From Eubacterium plexicaudatum ASF492 (GTDB lineage Bacteria; Bacillota; Clostridia; Lachnospirales; Lachnospiraceae): a DNA stretch of 64,000 nucleotides. The first letter of the stretch is position 1, and the number at the start of each line of letters is the position of its first letter. The stretch lies in NCBI RefSeq assembly GCF_000364225.2, contig NZ_AQFT02000001.1, forward strand, positions 2,108,001-2,172,000. The letters are read 5' to 3'. Position numbers and translations under genes: made by a program. Positions 40,211-51,528 of this stretch are shown piece by piece. The notes beneath the pieces are model-generated. The model was given only the letters and a program-made list of their open reading frames with translations. It was not told where the DNA came from and searched no databases.

Positions 40211-40268
40211 ATCCTTTTTCTCCTTTTCCAATAGCCGTTCTATCAGGCAGGGCGGCTATAATGCGGCG

Positions 40269-41408
40269 CTAATAGTTTCCAAGCACCCGTATGCTTTCAC
40301 ACTCTTCTTCCAGTCCGCGCAGCGCATTTGCTACGGCGCTGTCATTCAGACTGCCGGCAAAATCAATAAAAAACCGATACTGCCAGTTCGTCCCTTCCCG
40401 CTCCTTTAACGGTCTGGACTGGATAAAGTTCATATTCAGATCATTGTAAATAATATGCGATAATGCATGATACAAAGAACCGCTCTGATGTTTTACTTCC
40501 AGACAAATGCTCATTTTCGCTGCGCCTTTTAAAAATATTTTCCGATTTGTAACAATAATAAATCTGGTCGAGTTTTCACTGTTTGTCTGAATATTTTTTT
40601 CCAGAATTTTAAGGCCGTACAACTGCGCGGTCAGTTCACTGGCAATCGCTGCCTTGTGCTTTTTCCCGGAATTTTTTACTTTACAGGCTGCAACTGCCGT
40701 ATTGCTCTCTGTCGCGCAGTCCCATTCTTCATGTGCCTGCAGGTAACGGTCACACTGCGCCAGCGCCTGCGGATGGGAATACACGCTCATAATATCGGAC
40801 AGCTGCGCCTCCTCCAGTCCTAACAGACAGTGCCTGATCGGTATAATCTGCTCTCCTACGATATAGTTATCATATTCGATCAGCAAATCATAATTTTCCG
40901 CCACAACACCTGCCGTAGAATTTTCAATCGGAAGCACCGCATAATCTGCCCTGCCGCTTTGAATCGCTTCCATCGCGTCCCGCCAGCTCTCCACATGAAA
41001 ACTGTCCGTGTCCGTCCCGAAATACCGGTTCATCGCGATATGCGCATAAGCGCCTTCAACACCCTGGAAAACGATACGGCTGCCCTGTGCGTCGATTTTT
41101 TCCACTTCCGTAAACGCGTTCGGGACTTCCACTCCATATTCGGTCAAAAGCTGATACTGCCGCTTACGGCTGATCGACATAATATGTTCAAACAATTCCC
41201 GAATCCCATGTTTCAGAAAACTGCCCGTTACAAGCGAAGACAATTTCTCCAGTTTTTGCCGTTCCCGCTCTTTGTCAAATACTTTTTTTCCGGTACGGAT
41301 TTTGTATTCGGCAACTTCACCGGTCAGCTGCATCCGTTTTAAATATAAGGCGGTAATCTCACTGTCTACCCGGTCAATTTCATCCCTGATCTGTAATAAG
41401 TCTTTCAT
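40269..41408 (-). CDS. pheA: Bifunctional chorismate mutase / prephenate dehydratase
   Basis: P-protein of phenylalanine synthesis with 379 residues. The N-terminal AroQ chorismate mutase (RDEIDRVDSEITALYLKRM) covers about residues 1-90. Prephenate dehydratase follows (FQGVEGAYAHIAMNRYF, PIENSTAGVVAENYDLL, then STRFIIV). A C-terminal ACT domain (SGSLYHALSHI) gives phenylalanine feedback. A strong promoter lies about 110 bases upstream. I found no T-box or leader peptide with Phe codons in that leader. It is followed on the same strand by ppx. Confidence 0.96.
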   Translation of the reverse strand: MKDLLQIRDEIDRVDSEITALYLKRMQLTGEVAEYKIRTGKKVFDKERERQKLEKLSSLVTGSFLKHGIRELFEHIMSISRKRQYQLLTEYGVEVPNAFTEVEKIDAQGSRIVFQGVEGAYAHIAMNRYFGTDTDSFHVESWRDAMEAIQSGRADYAVLPIENSTAGVVAENYDLLIEYDNYIVGEQIIPIRHCLLGLEEAQLSDIMSVYSHPQALAQCDRYLQAHEEWDCATESNTAVAACKVKNSGKKHKAAIASELTAQLYGLKILEKNIQTNSENSTRFIIVTNRKIFLKGAAKMSICLEVKHQSGSLYHALSHIIYNDLNMNFIQSRPLKEREGTNWQYRFFIDFAGSLNDSAVANALRGLEEECESIRVLGNY

Positions 41409-41515
41409 TTCTGTTCACCCTGTACATTTGATTCATAAAACATATGCAATGCCCATTCAATATCTACAAATGAGCTTTGAGTTACACGTTTCTTTTAGGC
41501 ATTTTACACATATCT

Positions 41516-41544
41516 ATCATATAACTTTTGGTTAAAAATTTCAA
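41516..41544 (-). promoter_or_regulatory. Sigma-A promoter for pheA
   Basis: Minus-strand -35 TTGAAA (41539-41544), 17-base spacer, -10 TATGAT (41516-41521). It lies just beyond the polC stop. Confidence 0.75.
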
Positions 41545-41554
41545 GTATTGGATT

Positions 41555-44500
41555 TTATGCAAAATCAAAAATCGAAAGCTGATTCGACTCCGGAATGCTC
41601 CCCAGAATGCCCAGATCTCCCATCAGGTCTGCCACCGATTTGCTCACTTTTGATCTTTGTCTGAAATCATCTTTGGATAAAAACGGCCCGTCTTTTACGG
41701 CTTCTACCACGCCGTCCGCAGCCTTTTCTCCCAGTCCGTCTATCGCACTGAGCGCCGGCATAAGCTTTCCGTCTACGATCTGGAAATGGCGCGCCTGCAC
41801 CAGATTCAAATCCATCGGACAAAACTGAAAGCCTCTGGCATACATCTCCTGTACGATTTTCATATCCTTGATCGTATCCAGTTCTTTTTTGTCAGCGTAT
41901 CTTTGCGCTTTTCATAATCACGCATATGATACTCCAGTTTTTCCCGTCCCTGACACATCAGTTCGTAGTTAAAAGAGGTCGCACGAATGGAAAAATAAGC
42001 CGCATAATAAGCAAGCGGATAAAACACCTTGCAATACGCAATCCGCCATGCCATCATAACATAAGCGGCCGCATGCGCTTTCGGAAACATATATTTGATC
42101 TTCTGGCACGACCAGATATACCAGTCTGGCACATTATGCTCTTTCATTGCCGTAATCCATTCGTCCTTAAGTCCTTTTCCTTTCCGCACCGATTCCATAA
42201 TCGTAAACGACAGTTCGCTTTCCAGTCCCATTCCGATCAGATAAATCATAATGTCGTCACGGGTACAGATCGCCGTTGAAATCGTTGCTTTGCCTTCTTC
42301 AATTAACGTCTGCGCATTGCCCAGCCATACGTCCGTACCGTGAGACAGGCCGGAAATACGCACCAGATCGGAGAAAGACTGTGGTTTTGTATCAATCAGC
42401 ATCTGAATTACGAACTCCGTTCCAAACTCCGGTATGCCAAGCGACCCGACCGTACAGCCGCCGATATCCTCCGGTTTGACTCCCAATGCATCCGTGCTTT
42501 TAAAAATGGACATGACCGCCGGATCGTCCAGCGGAATGTCCGTCGCATGAAGACCGGTCAGATCTTCCAGCATACGGATCATCGTCGGATCGTCGTGTCC
42601 GAGAATATCCAGCTTTAACAGGTTATGGTCAATCGAATGGTATTCAAAATGTGTCGTTATAATATCCGTGGACATATCATTGGCCGGATGCTGAATCGGC
42701 GTAAAAGAATAAATCTCTTCTCCCATCGGAAGCACTACGATACCGCCCGGATGCTGTCCGGTCGTTCTGCGGATGCCGACACACCCCTGTACAATCCGGT
42801 TAATCTCACAAAACCGTTTATGAATGCTTCGTTCTTCATAATAGCGCTTGACATATCCAAACGCCGTCTTATCTGCGAGCGTACCGATCGTGCCTGCACG
42901 AAACGTCTGCCCGGCGCCAAAGATTACTTCCGTGTATTTATGCGCCTTACTTTGATAATCTCCGGAAAAGTTCAGATCGATATCCGGCTCTTTGTTCCCT
43001 TTAAATCCCAGAAAAGTTTCAAACGGAATATCAAATCCTGCTTTAACAAGCGTTCTGCCGCAGTTCGGACAGAGCCGGTCCGGCATATCACAGCCTGAAC
43101 GTCCCGCATACGCCTTTACCTGTTCGGAATCAAAATCGCTGAAATGACAGTGTTCGCAGTAATAATGCGGACTGAGCGGATTGACCTCGGTAATACCGGC
43201 CATCGTCGCCACAAAAGAAGAACCAACCGAACCTCTGGACCCAACCAGATAACCGTCTTCCACGGATTTCCACACCAGTTTCTGCGCAATAATGTACATA
43301 ACCGCATAACCATTTGAAATAATCGAATTCAGCTCCCGTTCCAGCCGTTTGGATACGATATCCGGCAAATCTGTTCCGTACATTTCATGTGCTTTATTAT
43401 GGCAGATATCGCGCAGCATCCGGTCGGAATTTTCAATTACCGGAGGCGCTTTATCCGGACGCACCGGAGAAATTTTTTCACACGCGTCGCAAATCCGGTT
43501 CGGGTTTGTAATCACGACTTCTTCCGCTTTCGCGCTCCCAAGATAAGCAAATTCCTGCAGCATTTCATCGGTCGTGTGCAAATACAGCGGCGCCTGTTCA
43601 TCCGCATCTTTAAATCCGTGTCCCGCCATAATAATTCTGCGGTACTCCGCGTCTTCCGGGTTTAAAAAGTGCACGTCACACGTTGCTACAACCGGTTTTC
43701 GAAAATCTTCACCCAGTTTTACGATCTGTCTGTTAATTTCCCACAGATCTTCCTCCGTAGCGACCGGATACTTTTCCTCCCGCAGCATAAACGCATTGTT
43801 GCCGTTTGGCTGAATTTCCAGATAGTCGTAAAAGCTGACAATCCGCGCAATCTCCGTCTGCGGTTTGCCCAGCAGCACGGCCTGATACAGTTCTCCTGCT
43901 TCACAGGCGGAACCAAGCAGCAGCCCTTCCCGGTAACGCATCAGCTCGCTTTTGGGAATTCTGGGCCGTTTTTGAAAATAGGTCAGATGTGACAAGGAAA
44001 TCAGCCGATACAGATTCACCCGTCCGTAATCGTTCGTCGCCAGAATAATCGCATGGTATGTCGGCATCTTGCGAATCTGATCGGGCGTCGCCTTTCCCTG
44101 TTTATTTAATGCATCCAGATCGGTTATTCCGCGGTCTAAAAGCCTTTCTACAAATTCCACAAAGATTTCGGCCGTACACGCCGCATCATCTACGGCCCGA
44201 TGGTGGTTTGCCAGTGTAATATGCAGTTCTTTTGCAACCGTATCCAGCTTAAACCGATTTAAATGAGGCAGCAGATACCTTGCCAGCGCGACCGTATCCA
44301 CAACCGTAAACGTACACGCAAGACCAAGATCTTCACAGTTTTTACGGATAAATCCCATATCAAATTCCGCATTGTGCGCCACCATTACGCTGCCTTTGCA
44401 AAATTCCATAAATTCCGGCAGAACCTGTGCGATTTCCGGTTCGTTTACAAGCATATCGTCCCGTATTTTTGTCAGCTCTTCAATCGCAAACGGCAACGGT

Positions 44501-45986
44501 GTCTTTGGATTGACAAAGCGGGAAAAACGGTCCGTAATTTTACCGCCCACGACTTTTACCGCACCGATCTCGATAATTTTATGTACATTCGGACTCAGTC
44601 CGGTCGTCTCCAGGTCAAATACGACATACGAGTCCAAAAGGCTCTGTCCGTCCGGCTCAAATACGATCGTTTTCAGATCGTCTACCAGATAAGCTTCCAC
44701 ACCATAAATAAGTTTAAAATCCGCATCGTGCGGTACCGCATGGTTTGCAATCGGAAATGCCTGAATCGCACCATGATCGGTAATGGCAAGCGCTTTATGC
44801 CCCCAGGCCATTGCCTGTTTAATAATGTCTCCAACGTCCGAAATGCCGTCCATATCGCTCATTTTTGTATGGCAGTGCAGCTCCACCCGCTTTTTCGGAC
44901 TGGTATCCATCCGGTGTTCCGTAAAGTCCGCAATTTTTTAATGCCCGCAATCGAACTGAGCGTCAGTTCGCTGTCAAACCGGTCAAACGCGGTAACACCT
45001 TTGATTTTTAAAAAGGCGCCCTTTTTTATTTCCGAAAGCAGTTCGCCCAGCTGTTCATTTTTGGAAAAAATCTTAATGACAATCGAATCGGTAAAATCGG
45101 TCAGCGTTACGATAACGATGCTCTTTTCTCCGCTGCGCAGCTCTCTGGTATCCACACTCAGCACTTTTCCGCGGATTGCAATCTCACCCATTTCTCCTTC
45201 GATCTGGTCAATGGCAATTGCCTCATCTTCAAAATCTCTGCCGTATACAACATCCGGATTGTCAGACCGGCGCAGCGGGTATTCCCTGCGCGGGCCGCCC
45301 GGTCTGCGCGCCGCCGTCTGTGCGGAAGGTTCTCCGGCGGAAACCTGTTTTGCAGGCTGCGCCGGTGCGGCAGGCTCCACCTGCGCCTCGGAATGGTCAG
45401 CCGGATTTTGCACTCTGGCCAGAATCCGATGAATCTCATTGGTAATCTGTCTGTCGCTTTCTTCTTTCCGAGACCGGTCTTTTCTCGGCTCAAAAACAGG
45501 CTCAATCGTCAGCTCCATGCCACACCGGTCACGCATGACCTTATACAGTATTTCCACCAGTTCGTCCACACGGCTTTTTGCCACAATCGAATCTTCCAGA
45601 TACAGTTTCATATGATTTTGCGTATCGAACTCGATTCTGGCACAACGAAACAGATTATAAATTAAAAGACTGTACACCTTCATCTCTTCCAGCATACTGT
45701 CTTTATACAAATCAATCAGCGTTTCCGGCGTATACTGTCCGGAAAGCTGATAACGTTCTACAATTTTTACGGTTAATTCCTGCTGTGGAAACAGCTGATT
45801 TTTAATATGGTTCTCCAGCTGAAAAATATCCTTCTTCCGTATCAGCCTTGTCCCATGCAGATATACCCGCAGGCGTGTGCGTGCGGGATTGGAAACGACT
45901 CTTTGCACCTGTGTATCCGCCAGCAGCTGCTCCATCTGTTTGCTGACTTTTAAAACAGGAAATACTTCAAAAAAATTTTTCTCCAT
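41555..45986 (-). CDS. polC: DNA polymerase III PolC (two frame breaks)
   Basis: Replicative Gram-positive DNA polymerase with its own proofreading. Three open pieces join into 1,477 residues, near the family's 1,440. They contain an N-terminal OB fold (KVLSVDTRELRSGEKSIVIV), a PHP domain (RVELHCHTKMSDMDG), the 3'-5' exonuclease (YVVFDLETTGLSP, VAHNAEFDMGF), and the C-family palm and fingers (GSRGSVGSSFVA, PDIDLNFSGDYQ). Breaks lie in TTTTTT runs at 44934-44939 (one base restores KKIADFTEHRMDTS) and 41885-41890 (restores LTKKELDTIKDMKIV). An essential gene cannot be so broken; these are errors. It is last in the envelope run. Confidence 0.96.
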
Positions 45987-46058
45987 CTTATTTTTCCATT
46001 TTATTTATATTTTATATTTATCTTTATATTTATCAATTTTATTTTTATGCGTTTCGTT

Positions 46059-47122
46059 TTATACATTTTCGTTCCAGTGCAGCAGTTCCTCCCGCAGAGC
46101 TGCAAGCAGCCTGTCTTCCGGCAGTTTTTTGACAATCTCGCCGTGGCGGATCAAAAGCCCTTCGCCGCATCCTCCGGCAATGCCGATATCGGCTTCTTTT
46201 GCTTCTCCCGGCCCGTTGACGACACAGCCCATCACCGCTACTTTCAAATCCAGCGGAATATCCGCCACCATATTTTCCACCTCGTTTGCCAGTCCGATCA
46301 GATCTATTTTCGTCCTGCCGCAGGTCGGACATGATACGACTTCAATGCCGCCCTTGCGCAGTCCAAGCGTACGCAAAATCAGCTTTGCGGATTTTACCTC
46401 TTCCAGCGGATCGCCTGTCAGCGAAACACGAATCGTATCCCCGATTCCCTGATTTAAAATCAAACCCAGGCCGATGGAAGATTTGATATTGCCGCTAATA
46501 ATCGTCCCCGCCTCGGTAATGCCTACATGCAGCGGATAATCGGTCCGTTCGCAGATCAGCTCATGCGCACGGACGCACATCATAACATCGGATGATTTAA
46601 TGCTGATAACCAGATTGTCATAGCCCATATCTTCAATAAGCTTCACCTGTCCCAGTGCGCTTTCTACCAGTCCTTGTGCTGTTACGCCATGATATTTTTC
46701 CACAAGTTCTTTTTCCAGCGAACCGCTGTTTACACCGACCCGAATCGGTATTCCGCGTTCTTTTGCCGTATTCACAACCGCCCGTACCCGTTCCGGGGAT
46801 CCGATATTGCCCGGATTAATTCGTATTTTATCCGCGCCGTGTTCCATTGCGGCAATCGCAAGCCGGTAGTCAAAATGAATGTCCGCCACAACCGGAATGT
46901 CGACCTGTTTTTTATTTCCGTCAACGCTTCTGCGGCTTCCATCGTCGGTACGCTGCAGCGGATGATATCACAGCCGGCAGCGGAAAGTCTGCCGATCTGT
47001 GCAACCGTCGCTTTGCTGTCTTCCGTCCTTGTATTCGTCATGGACTGAATCGCAATCGGGTTCCCGCCACCGATTACAAGGCTGCCAATCCGTACGGTTT
47101 TTGTTCTTTTTCTTTCCATCAT
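46059..47122 (-). CDS. ispG: 4-hydroxy-3-methylbut-2-enyl diphosphate synthase IspG (frame broken at 46908-46913)
   Basis: Iron-sulfur enzyme of the MEP isoprenoid pathway. It begins MMERKRTKTVRIGSLVIGG. One more base in TTTTTT (46908-46913) restores EIKKQVDIPVVADIHFDYR and gives 354 residues. The C-terminus has the cluster cysteines in CPTCGR, CVVNGPGEA. It is in a run with dxr (same pathway) and uppS (uses the product). The ribosome site is weak. MEP and undecaprenyl genes thus lie together. Confidence 0.95.
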
Positions 47123-47167
47123 AATGCTTCACACTTTCCGATTGTTCTGCAATCTTCCATTACAGCT

Positions 47168-48205
47168 TTACATCACAATCTTTCGAATATCGTTAAACAT
47201 AATAACAACCATCAATGCCATTAACAGCATTAAAAAAACGAGATTCACCGCCCCTTCCTTGTTCGGGTCCATTCGTTTTCCTCTGACTGCTTCCACAATT
47301 AAAAATACAAGCCTGCCTCCGTCCAATGCCGGAATCGGCAGAAGATTCATAATACCCAGGTTCGCCGACAGCAAAATACAGATATTGAGCATGTTTAAAA
47401 AGACCATAAACATACCGCCGGATTTTACCTCGGTATACGTATCCCCGATCGTCTTGACAATGCCGACGGGACCGGACATTTCATTAATGCCCACATGGCC
47501 GGTAAACAACTGTCCGAGCGTTTCGATCGTCGTACAAATCCAGTATTTCACTTCGTACATACTATATTGAAACGTCTCCGCAAGCGTTCCCTTGGAACGT
47601 GCCGTCGTTCCGTAAAACCCAAACAGATACCTGCCGCTTTCTTCATCGTACTTTGGCGTCAGAACGGTCTTATACTTTTCGCCGTCCCGTTTATACGTTA
47701 CTTCCACAGCTTCTTCACTCGTGTGGAAATATGTATAAAACGCTACTTCCCGATACAGATGAATCGTTTTATTTCCAAGTTTTACAATTTCGTCTCCCGC
47801 CTTAAGCCCGGCTTCCTGCGCAGGATATCCATCCACAATACCCGTAAGCACAGCACGGTCAAATCCGACGCTTGCCACAAGAATAAACGAAAATACCATT
47901 GCCATAATAAAATTAAAAATCGGTCCCGCGGCTACAATCGAAGCTCGCTGCAATACGGATTTGTTATTAAATCCTCTGTCGTCGTCGCTGGCTTCATCCT
48001 CACCTTCCATCATGCAGGCGCCGCCAAAAGGCAGCAGCTTTAACGAGTACTTCGTCTCCCCTTTTGTAAATCCCACGATTGTAGGCCCAAGTCCGAGACA
48101 AAACTCGTTTACCCTGACATCATTGTGCTTGGCCAGAAGAAAATGTCCCAGTTCGTGAAACAAAATAATAATACTGAAAATAACGAGCGCTAAAATAATG
48201 TTCAA
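47168..48205 (-). CDS. rseP: Site-2 protease RseP/RasP
   Basis: Membrane zinc metalloprotease that cuts transmembrane segments of anti-sigma factors and signal peptides. It has 345 residues. The zinc site is ILFHELGHFLLA (HExxH), the PDZ domain covers about residues 115-195, and the second active-site motif LNLLPIPALDGGRL is near residue 290. There are four predicted membrane helices. It starts two bases before the dxr stop region and precedes ispG. Confidence 0.95.
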   Translation of the reverse strand: MNIILALVIFSIIILFHELGHFLLAKHNDVRVNEFCLGLGPTIVGFTKGETKYSLKLLPFGGACMMEGEDEASDDDRGFNNKSVLQRASIVAAGPIFNFIMAMVFSFILVASVGFDRAVLTGIVDGYPAQEAGLKAGDEIVKLGNKTIHLYREVAFYTYFHTSEEAVEVTYKRDGEKYKTVLTPKYDEESGRYLFGFYGTTARSKGTLAETFQYSMYEVKYWICTTIETLGQLFTGHVGINEMSGPVGIVKTIGDTYTEVKSGGMFMVFLNMLNICILLSANLGIMNLLPIPALDGGRLVFLIVEAVRGKRMDPNKEGAVNLVFLMLLMALMVVIMFNDIRKIVM

Positions 48206-48206
48206 T

Positions 48207-49352
48207 TTACCACCTGCTTTCTATCCATTCATACACAGTTTTTTCGGTTTCCAGAATTTCCTCCGTATTCGGATGCTCCTTATACGGACAGTATTGCATA
48301 CATTCGTTAATAATCTGTGTAATTTCCAAAAATTTTATTTTTCTGTCTAAAAATCTGGCAACTGCCCGTTCATTGGCCGCGTTGAAAACGGTTGGCATTG
48401 TTCCGCCGCGCTTTGCAGCTTCATAGGCAAGCCGCAGACCTTCAAACGTATCCGGATCCGGTTTTTCAAACGAAATGGAGCCAAGTGCAAAAAAGTCCAG
48501 TCTTTGGCCGGACAGCGGCTTTCTCTCAGGATAATACAGGGCATACTGAATCGGCAGGCGCATATCTGGCGTTCCCAGCTGCGCGATAATGCTGCCGTCT
48601 TCGTATTCTACCATGGAATGAATCACGGACTGCGGCTGTACTACGACCTGAATCCGGTCCAAATCCGTTCCAAACAGCCATTTTGCTTCCATGACTTCCA
48701 GTCCTTTATTGACCATTGTCGCAGAATCAATCGTAATCTTTTTTCCCATGCTCCAGTTCGGATGCTTTAACGCGTCTTCGACCTGCATATGTGCCAGCTC
48801 TTCGCGTGTTTTTCCACGAAACGGGCCGCCGGACGCAGTTAACAGTATCTTATGAATCTTATTCCCGTCTTCTCCATTTAATGACTGGAAAATCGCGCTG
48901 TGCTCACTGTCCACCGGAAGAATCCGCACGCCATACTCTTTCGCCAGCGGCATAATCAGATGACCTGCCGTTACCAGCGTTTCTTTATTTGCCAGCGCAA
49001 TTGTTTTTTTTGCACGAATTGCCGCTATGGTCGGACGCAGGCCGATCATGCCGACGACTGCGGTCACAAGGATGTCTGCCTGAGGGATAACCGCCGCTTC
49101 GATCAGTCCGTCCATTCCGCTTACGATACGCACCGGCAGATCCCGTACCATGGTCCGCAGTTTTGCCGCATCCGCTTCTTCCCATACCGCCGCAAGTTCC
49201 GGCCGAAACTCACGAATCTGACGTTCCAGCAGTTCGATATTTTTTCCTGCCGTCAGCGCACGGACGTTAATATCTTTCTGTTCTCTGACAATATCCAGCG
49301 TCTGTGTGCCGATCGAACCGGTAGAGCCAAGAATTGCTATCTGTTTCATCAT
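48207..49352 (-). CDS. dxr: 1-deoxy-D-xylulose 5-phosphate reductoisomerase
   Basis: Second step of the MEP pathway. It has 381 residues (or 380 from the second ATG, which is better spaced from AGGAGA). The NADPH fold starts AILGSTGSIGTQTLD; VDSEHSAIFQ, the LTASGGPFRG loop and KITIDSATMVNKGLE are conserved active-site blocks. It is adjacent to rseP and cdsA as in many bacteria. Confidence 0.97.
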   Translation of the reverse strand: MMKQIAILGSTGSIGTQTLDIVREQKDINVRALTAGKNIELLERQIREFRPELAAVWEEADAAKLRTMVRDLPVRIVSGMDGLIEAAVIPQADILVTAVVGMIGLRPTIAAIRAKKTIALANKETLVTAGHLIMPLAKEYGVRILPVDSEHSAIFQSLNGEDGNKIHKILLTASGGPFRGKTREELAHMQVEDALKHPNWSMGKKITIDSATMVNKGLEVMEAKWLFGTDLDRIQVVVQPQSVIHSMVEYEDGSIIAQLGTPDMRLPIQYALYYPERKPLSGQRLDFFALGSISFEKPDPDTFEGLRLAYEAAKRGGTMPTVFNAANERAVARFLDRKIKFLEITQIINECMQYCPYKEHPNTEEILETEKTVYEWIESRW

Positions 49353-49385
49353 TCTCCTACCTTTCCTATTCTGCCTGCCCTTATT

Positions 49386-50186
49386 TTATAACAGATATTC
49401 TGCCAGATAATAAATGACAGGCGCCGTAAAAATCACGCTGTCAAACCGATCCAGAATGCCGCCATGCCCCGGAATCAGCGTTCCGTAATCTTTGATTTCA
49501 TAATTTCTCTTAATCGCAGATGCCGCCAGATCCCCGATCATGGAAATCACGCCGCCAACCGTAGCGATTGCCGCCAGCATCAAAATCTGTATGCCGGTAA
49601 CTTCCATTTGCGTACGAAACACAAACGCATATAACGCTGTCAGTGCAAACGTTCCGACAAGGCCGCCAATCGCTCCTTCGACCGACTTTTTCGGCGACAG
49701 CACCGGGGACATTTTGTGCTTTCCGAGCGTAACGCCTGCGCAGTATGCACACGTATCACAGCCCCACGAACACAAAAAGATAAGCCACACAATATATGCT
49801 CCTTTTTCCATCATCCGTGTCCGATAAATACACGAAAGCATAACCGCCACATAAAACACGCCGAAAAATGCCGCCGTAATCTGTGATGCATGGTATTTGG
49901 GATACGCCAGTACGTAAATGGCCAAAAGTATAATTAAAAGACCGATCACAAACATCATCGGATCCGGTATCCACGATACATACAGATCCGCGTAAAATAA
50001 AACAGCCGCCGCATATCCGGCGAATGCTGCCACCGTACGCTCCATTTTATAAACGCGATACAGTTCATACATACCAATAAGTGAAATCACACACGCTGCG
50101 CCAAGTAATACTTCTGCGCCTGTCATAATAAGCGCCAGAGCCGCAGCCACAAGCACAATTCCACTGATAAGCCTCGTTTTAAACAT
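49386..50186 (-). CDS. cdsA: Phosphatidate cytidylyltransferase
   Basis: Makes CDP-diacylglycerol, precursor of the anionic phospholipids. It has 266 residues with about eight membrane helices. The C-terminal signature is intact: KRNYEIKDYGTLIPGHGG followed by ILDRFDS. It begins three bases past the uppS stop, so the two are probably translationally linked. Confidence 0.96.
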   Translation of the reverse strand: MFKTRLISGIVLVAAALALIMTGAEVLLGAACVISLIGMYELYRVYKMERTVAAFAGYAAAVLFYADLYVSWIPDPMMFVIGLLIILLAIYVLAYPKYHASQITAAFFGVFYVAVMLSCIYRTRMMEKGAYIVWLIFLCSWGCDTCAYCAGVTLGKHKMSPVLSPKKSVEGAIGGLVGTFALTALYAFVFRTQMEVTGIQILMLAAIATVGGVISMIGDLAASAIKRNYEIKDYGTLIPGHGGILDRFDSVIFTAPVIYYLAEYLL

Positions 50187-50189
50187 ATG

Positions 50190-50893
50190 CTACACCATCA
50201 ATCCCCCATACCTTCGTTCTCTGTTATTATACGCCAAAACCGCCCTTTTTAATTCTTCTTCATCAAAATCCGGCCACGGCACATCCGTAAAATAAAACTC
50301 ACTGTATGCCAGCTGCCAGAGCAGATAATTTGACAGGCGCAGCTCTCCGCTTGTGCGGATCAGTAAATCCGGATCCGGAATGCCGGCCGTATCCAGATAT
50401 CCTGAAAACAGCTCTTCGGTCATTTGCTCTTTGGACAGTTTTCCTGCTTCCACATCCGCATACATTCGTTTCATCGCACGCATCATCTCGTCGCGGCTGC
50501 CATAATTGAGTGCAATTTGAAAATAAAAGCCATCATATTGGGCGGACTCCTGCTCCAGCTCCTGTATTTGCTGCTGCAGCTGCGGCGACAGACGGGAAAT
50601 ATCTCCCAGCACACGTACGCGCATATTATTTTTTTGGCCGTTTTTAAACAGGTCTTCATATAACTGCCAAGCAGACGCATTAACTCTTCTACCTCTGCCT
50701 GCGGACGATTCCAGTTCTCTGTGGAAAACGCATAAACCGTAAGATACCGTATGCCCATGTGACCCGCTACATCACAGATTTTCTCCACATTTTTTGCTCC
50801 TACTTTATGCCCATAGTTGCGGGGCATTCCTTTACTCTTTGCCCATCTTCCATTTCCATCTAAAATAATGGCAACATGCTCCGGTATTTTCAT
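50190..50893 (-). CDS. uppS: Undecaprenyl diphosphate synthase (frame broken near 50667)
   Basis: Makes the C55 lipid carrier for cell-wall synthesis. The start [19 protein letters not shown] contains the catalytic aspartate in DGNGRWAK. After the [14 protein letters not shown] block the frame slips near CC at 50667-50668. The other frame reads [19 protein letters not shown], the family's sequence, and continues to the [15 protein letters not shown] block. The restored length is 234 residues. The exact missing base is uncertain because there is no long run here. The gene is essential, so an error is the likely cause. Confidence 0.94.
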
Positions 50894-50923
50894 CCTGATT
50901 TCCTTTCCGGTAATATAAAAGAA

Positions 50924-50949
50924 GGGAACATCGCCGCGGCTATGTTCCC
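50924..50949 (-). terminator. Hairpin between frr and uppS
   Basis: GGGAACA / TGTTCCC form a 7-bp stem, extended by a GCC/GGC pairing, in the 64-base gap after frr. On the minus strand TTCTTTTATA follows. It could partly terminate, giving more frr than uppS message. Confidence 0.55.
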
Positions 50950-50957
50950 CGTTATCG

Positions 50958-51512
50958 TTAAACAGTCATAATTTCCTTCGTCTTTTCCTCAACCGCCTTC
51001 TCAATATCAGCAATGAACTTGTCTGTCATTTTCTGGATCTTTCCTTCCAGTTCTTTGATCTCGTCTTCGGAAATATCTTCTTTCTTTCCAAGTTTTTTGA
51101 ACGTATCATTTGCGTCACGCCGGATATTACGGACTGCAACTTTTGCGGCTTCGCCTTTTTTCTTTACGTCCTTTGCCAGATCTTTACGTCTTTCCTCAGT
51201 CAGCTCCGGAAATACAAGACGGATTGACTTTCCGTCATTCGTCGGATTAATGCCCAGATCGGAAGTAAGGATTGTTTTTTCAATGACCTTTACCATGGAA
51301 GGTTCCCATGGCTGAATCAGAATCATTCTAGGCTCCGGCACATTGACATTCGCAACCTGCTGAATCGGTGTCGGCGTACCGTAATAATCCACACGCAGCT
51401 TATCCAGCACATGCGGGTTTGCTCTTCCGGCACGAATGCCGCCAAATTCCTCCTGTAGATTACGCATCGTCTTCTGCATTTTATCATCATACTGTACTAA
51501 CCTGTCGTCCAT
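50958..51512 (-). CDS. frr: Ribosome recycling factor
   Basis: Splits post-termination ribosomes with EF-G. It has 184 residues, the usual length, with the [19 protein letters not shown] and [14 protein letters not shown] blocks. AGGAGG precedes the ATG, and it lies 16 bases after pyrH, the universal pyrH-frr pair. Confidence 0.97.
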   Translation of the reverse strand: MDDRLVQYDDKMQKTMRNLQEEFGGIRAGRANPHVLDKLRVDYYGTPTPIQQVANVNVPEPRMILIQPWEPSMVKVIEKTILTSDLGINPTNDGKSIRLVFPELTEERRKDLAKDVKKKGEAAKVAVRNIRRDANDTFKKLGKKEDISEDEIKELEGKIQKMTDKFIADIEKAVEEKTKEIMTV

Positions 51513-51528
51513 AAAAACCTCCTGCCCA

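Noticed and set aside
41409..41515. T-box or Phe leader peptide before pheA
   Set aside because: No specifier stem, no T-box core sequence and no short frame rich in Phe codons in the leader.
44263..45432. 389-residue plus-strand open frame opposite polC
   Set aside because: Antisense to polC, with no family resemblance.
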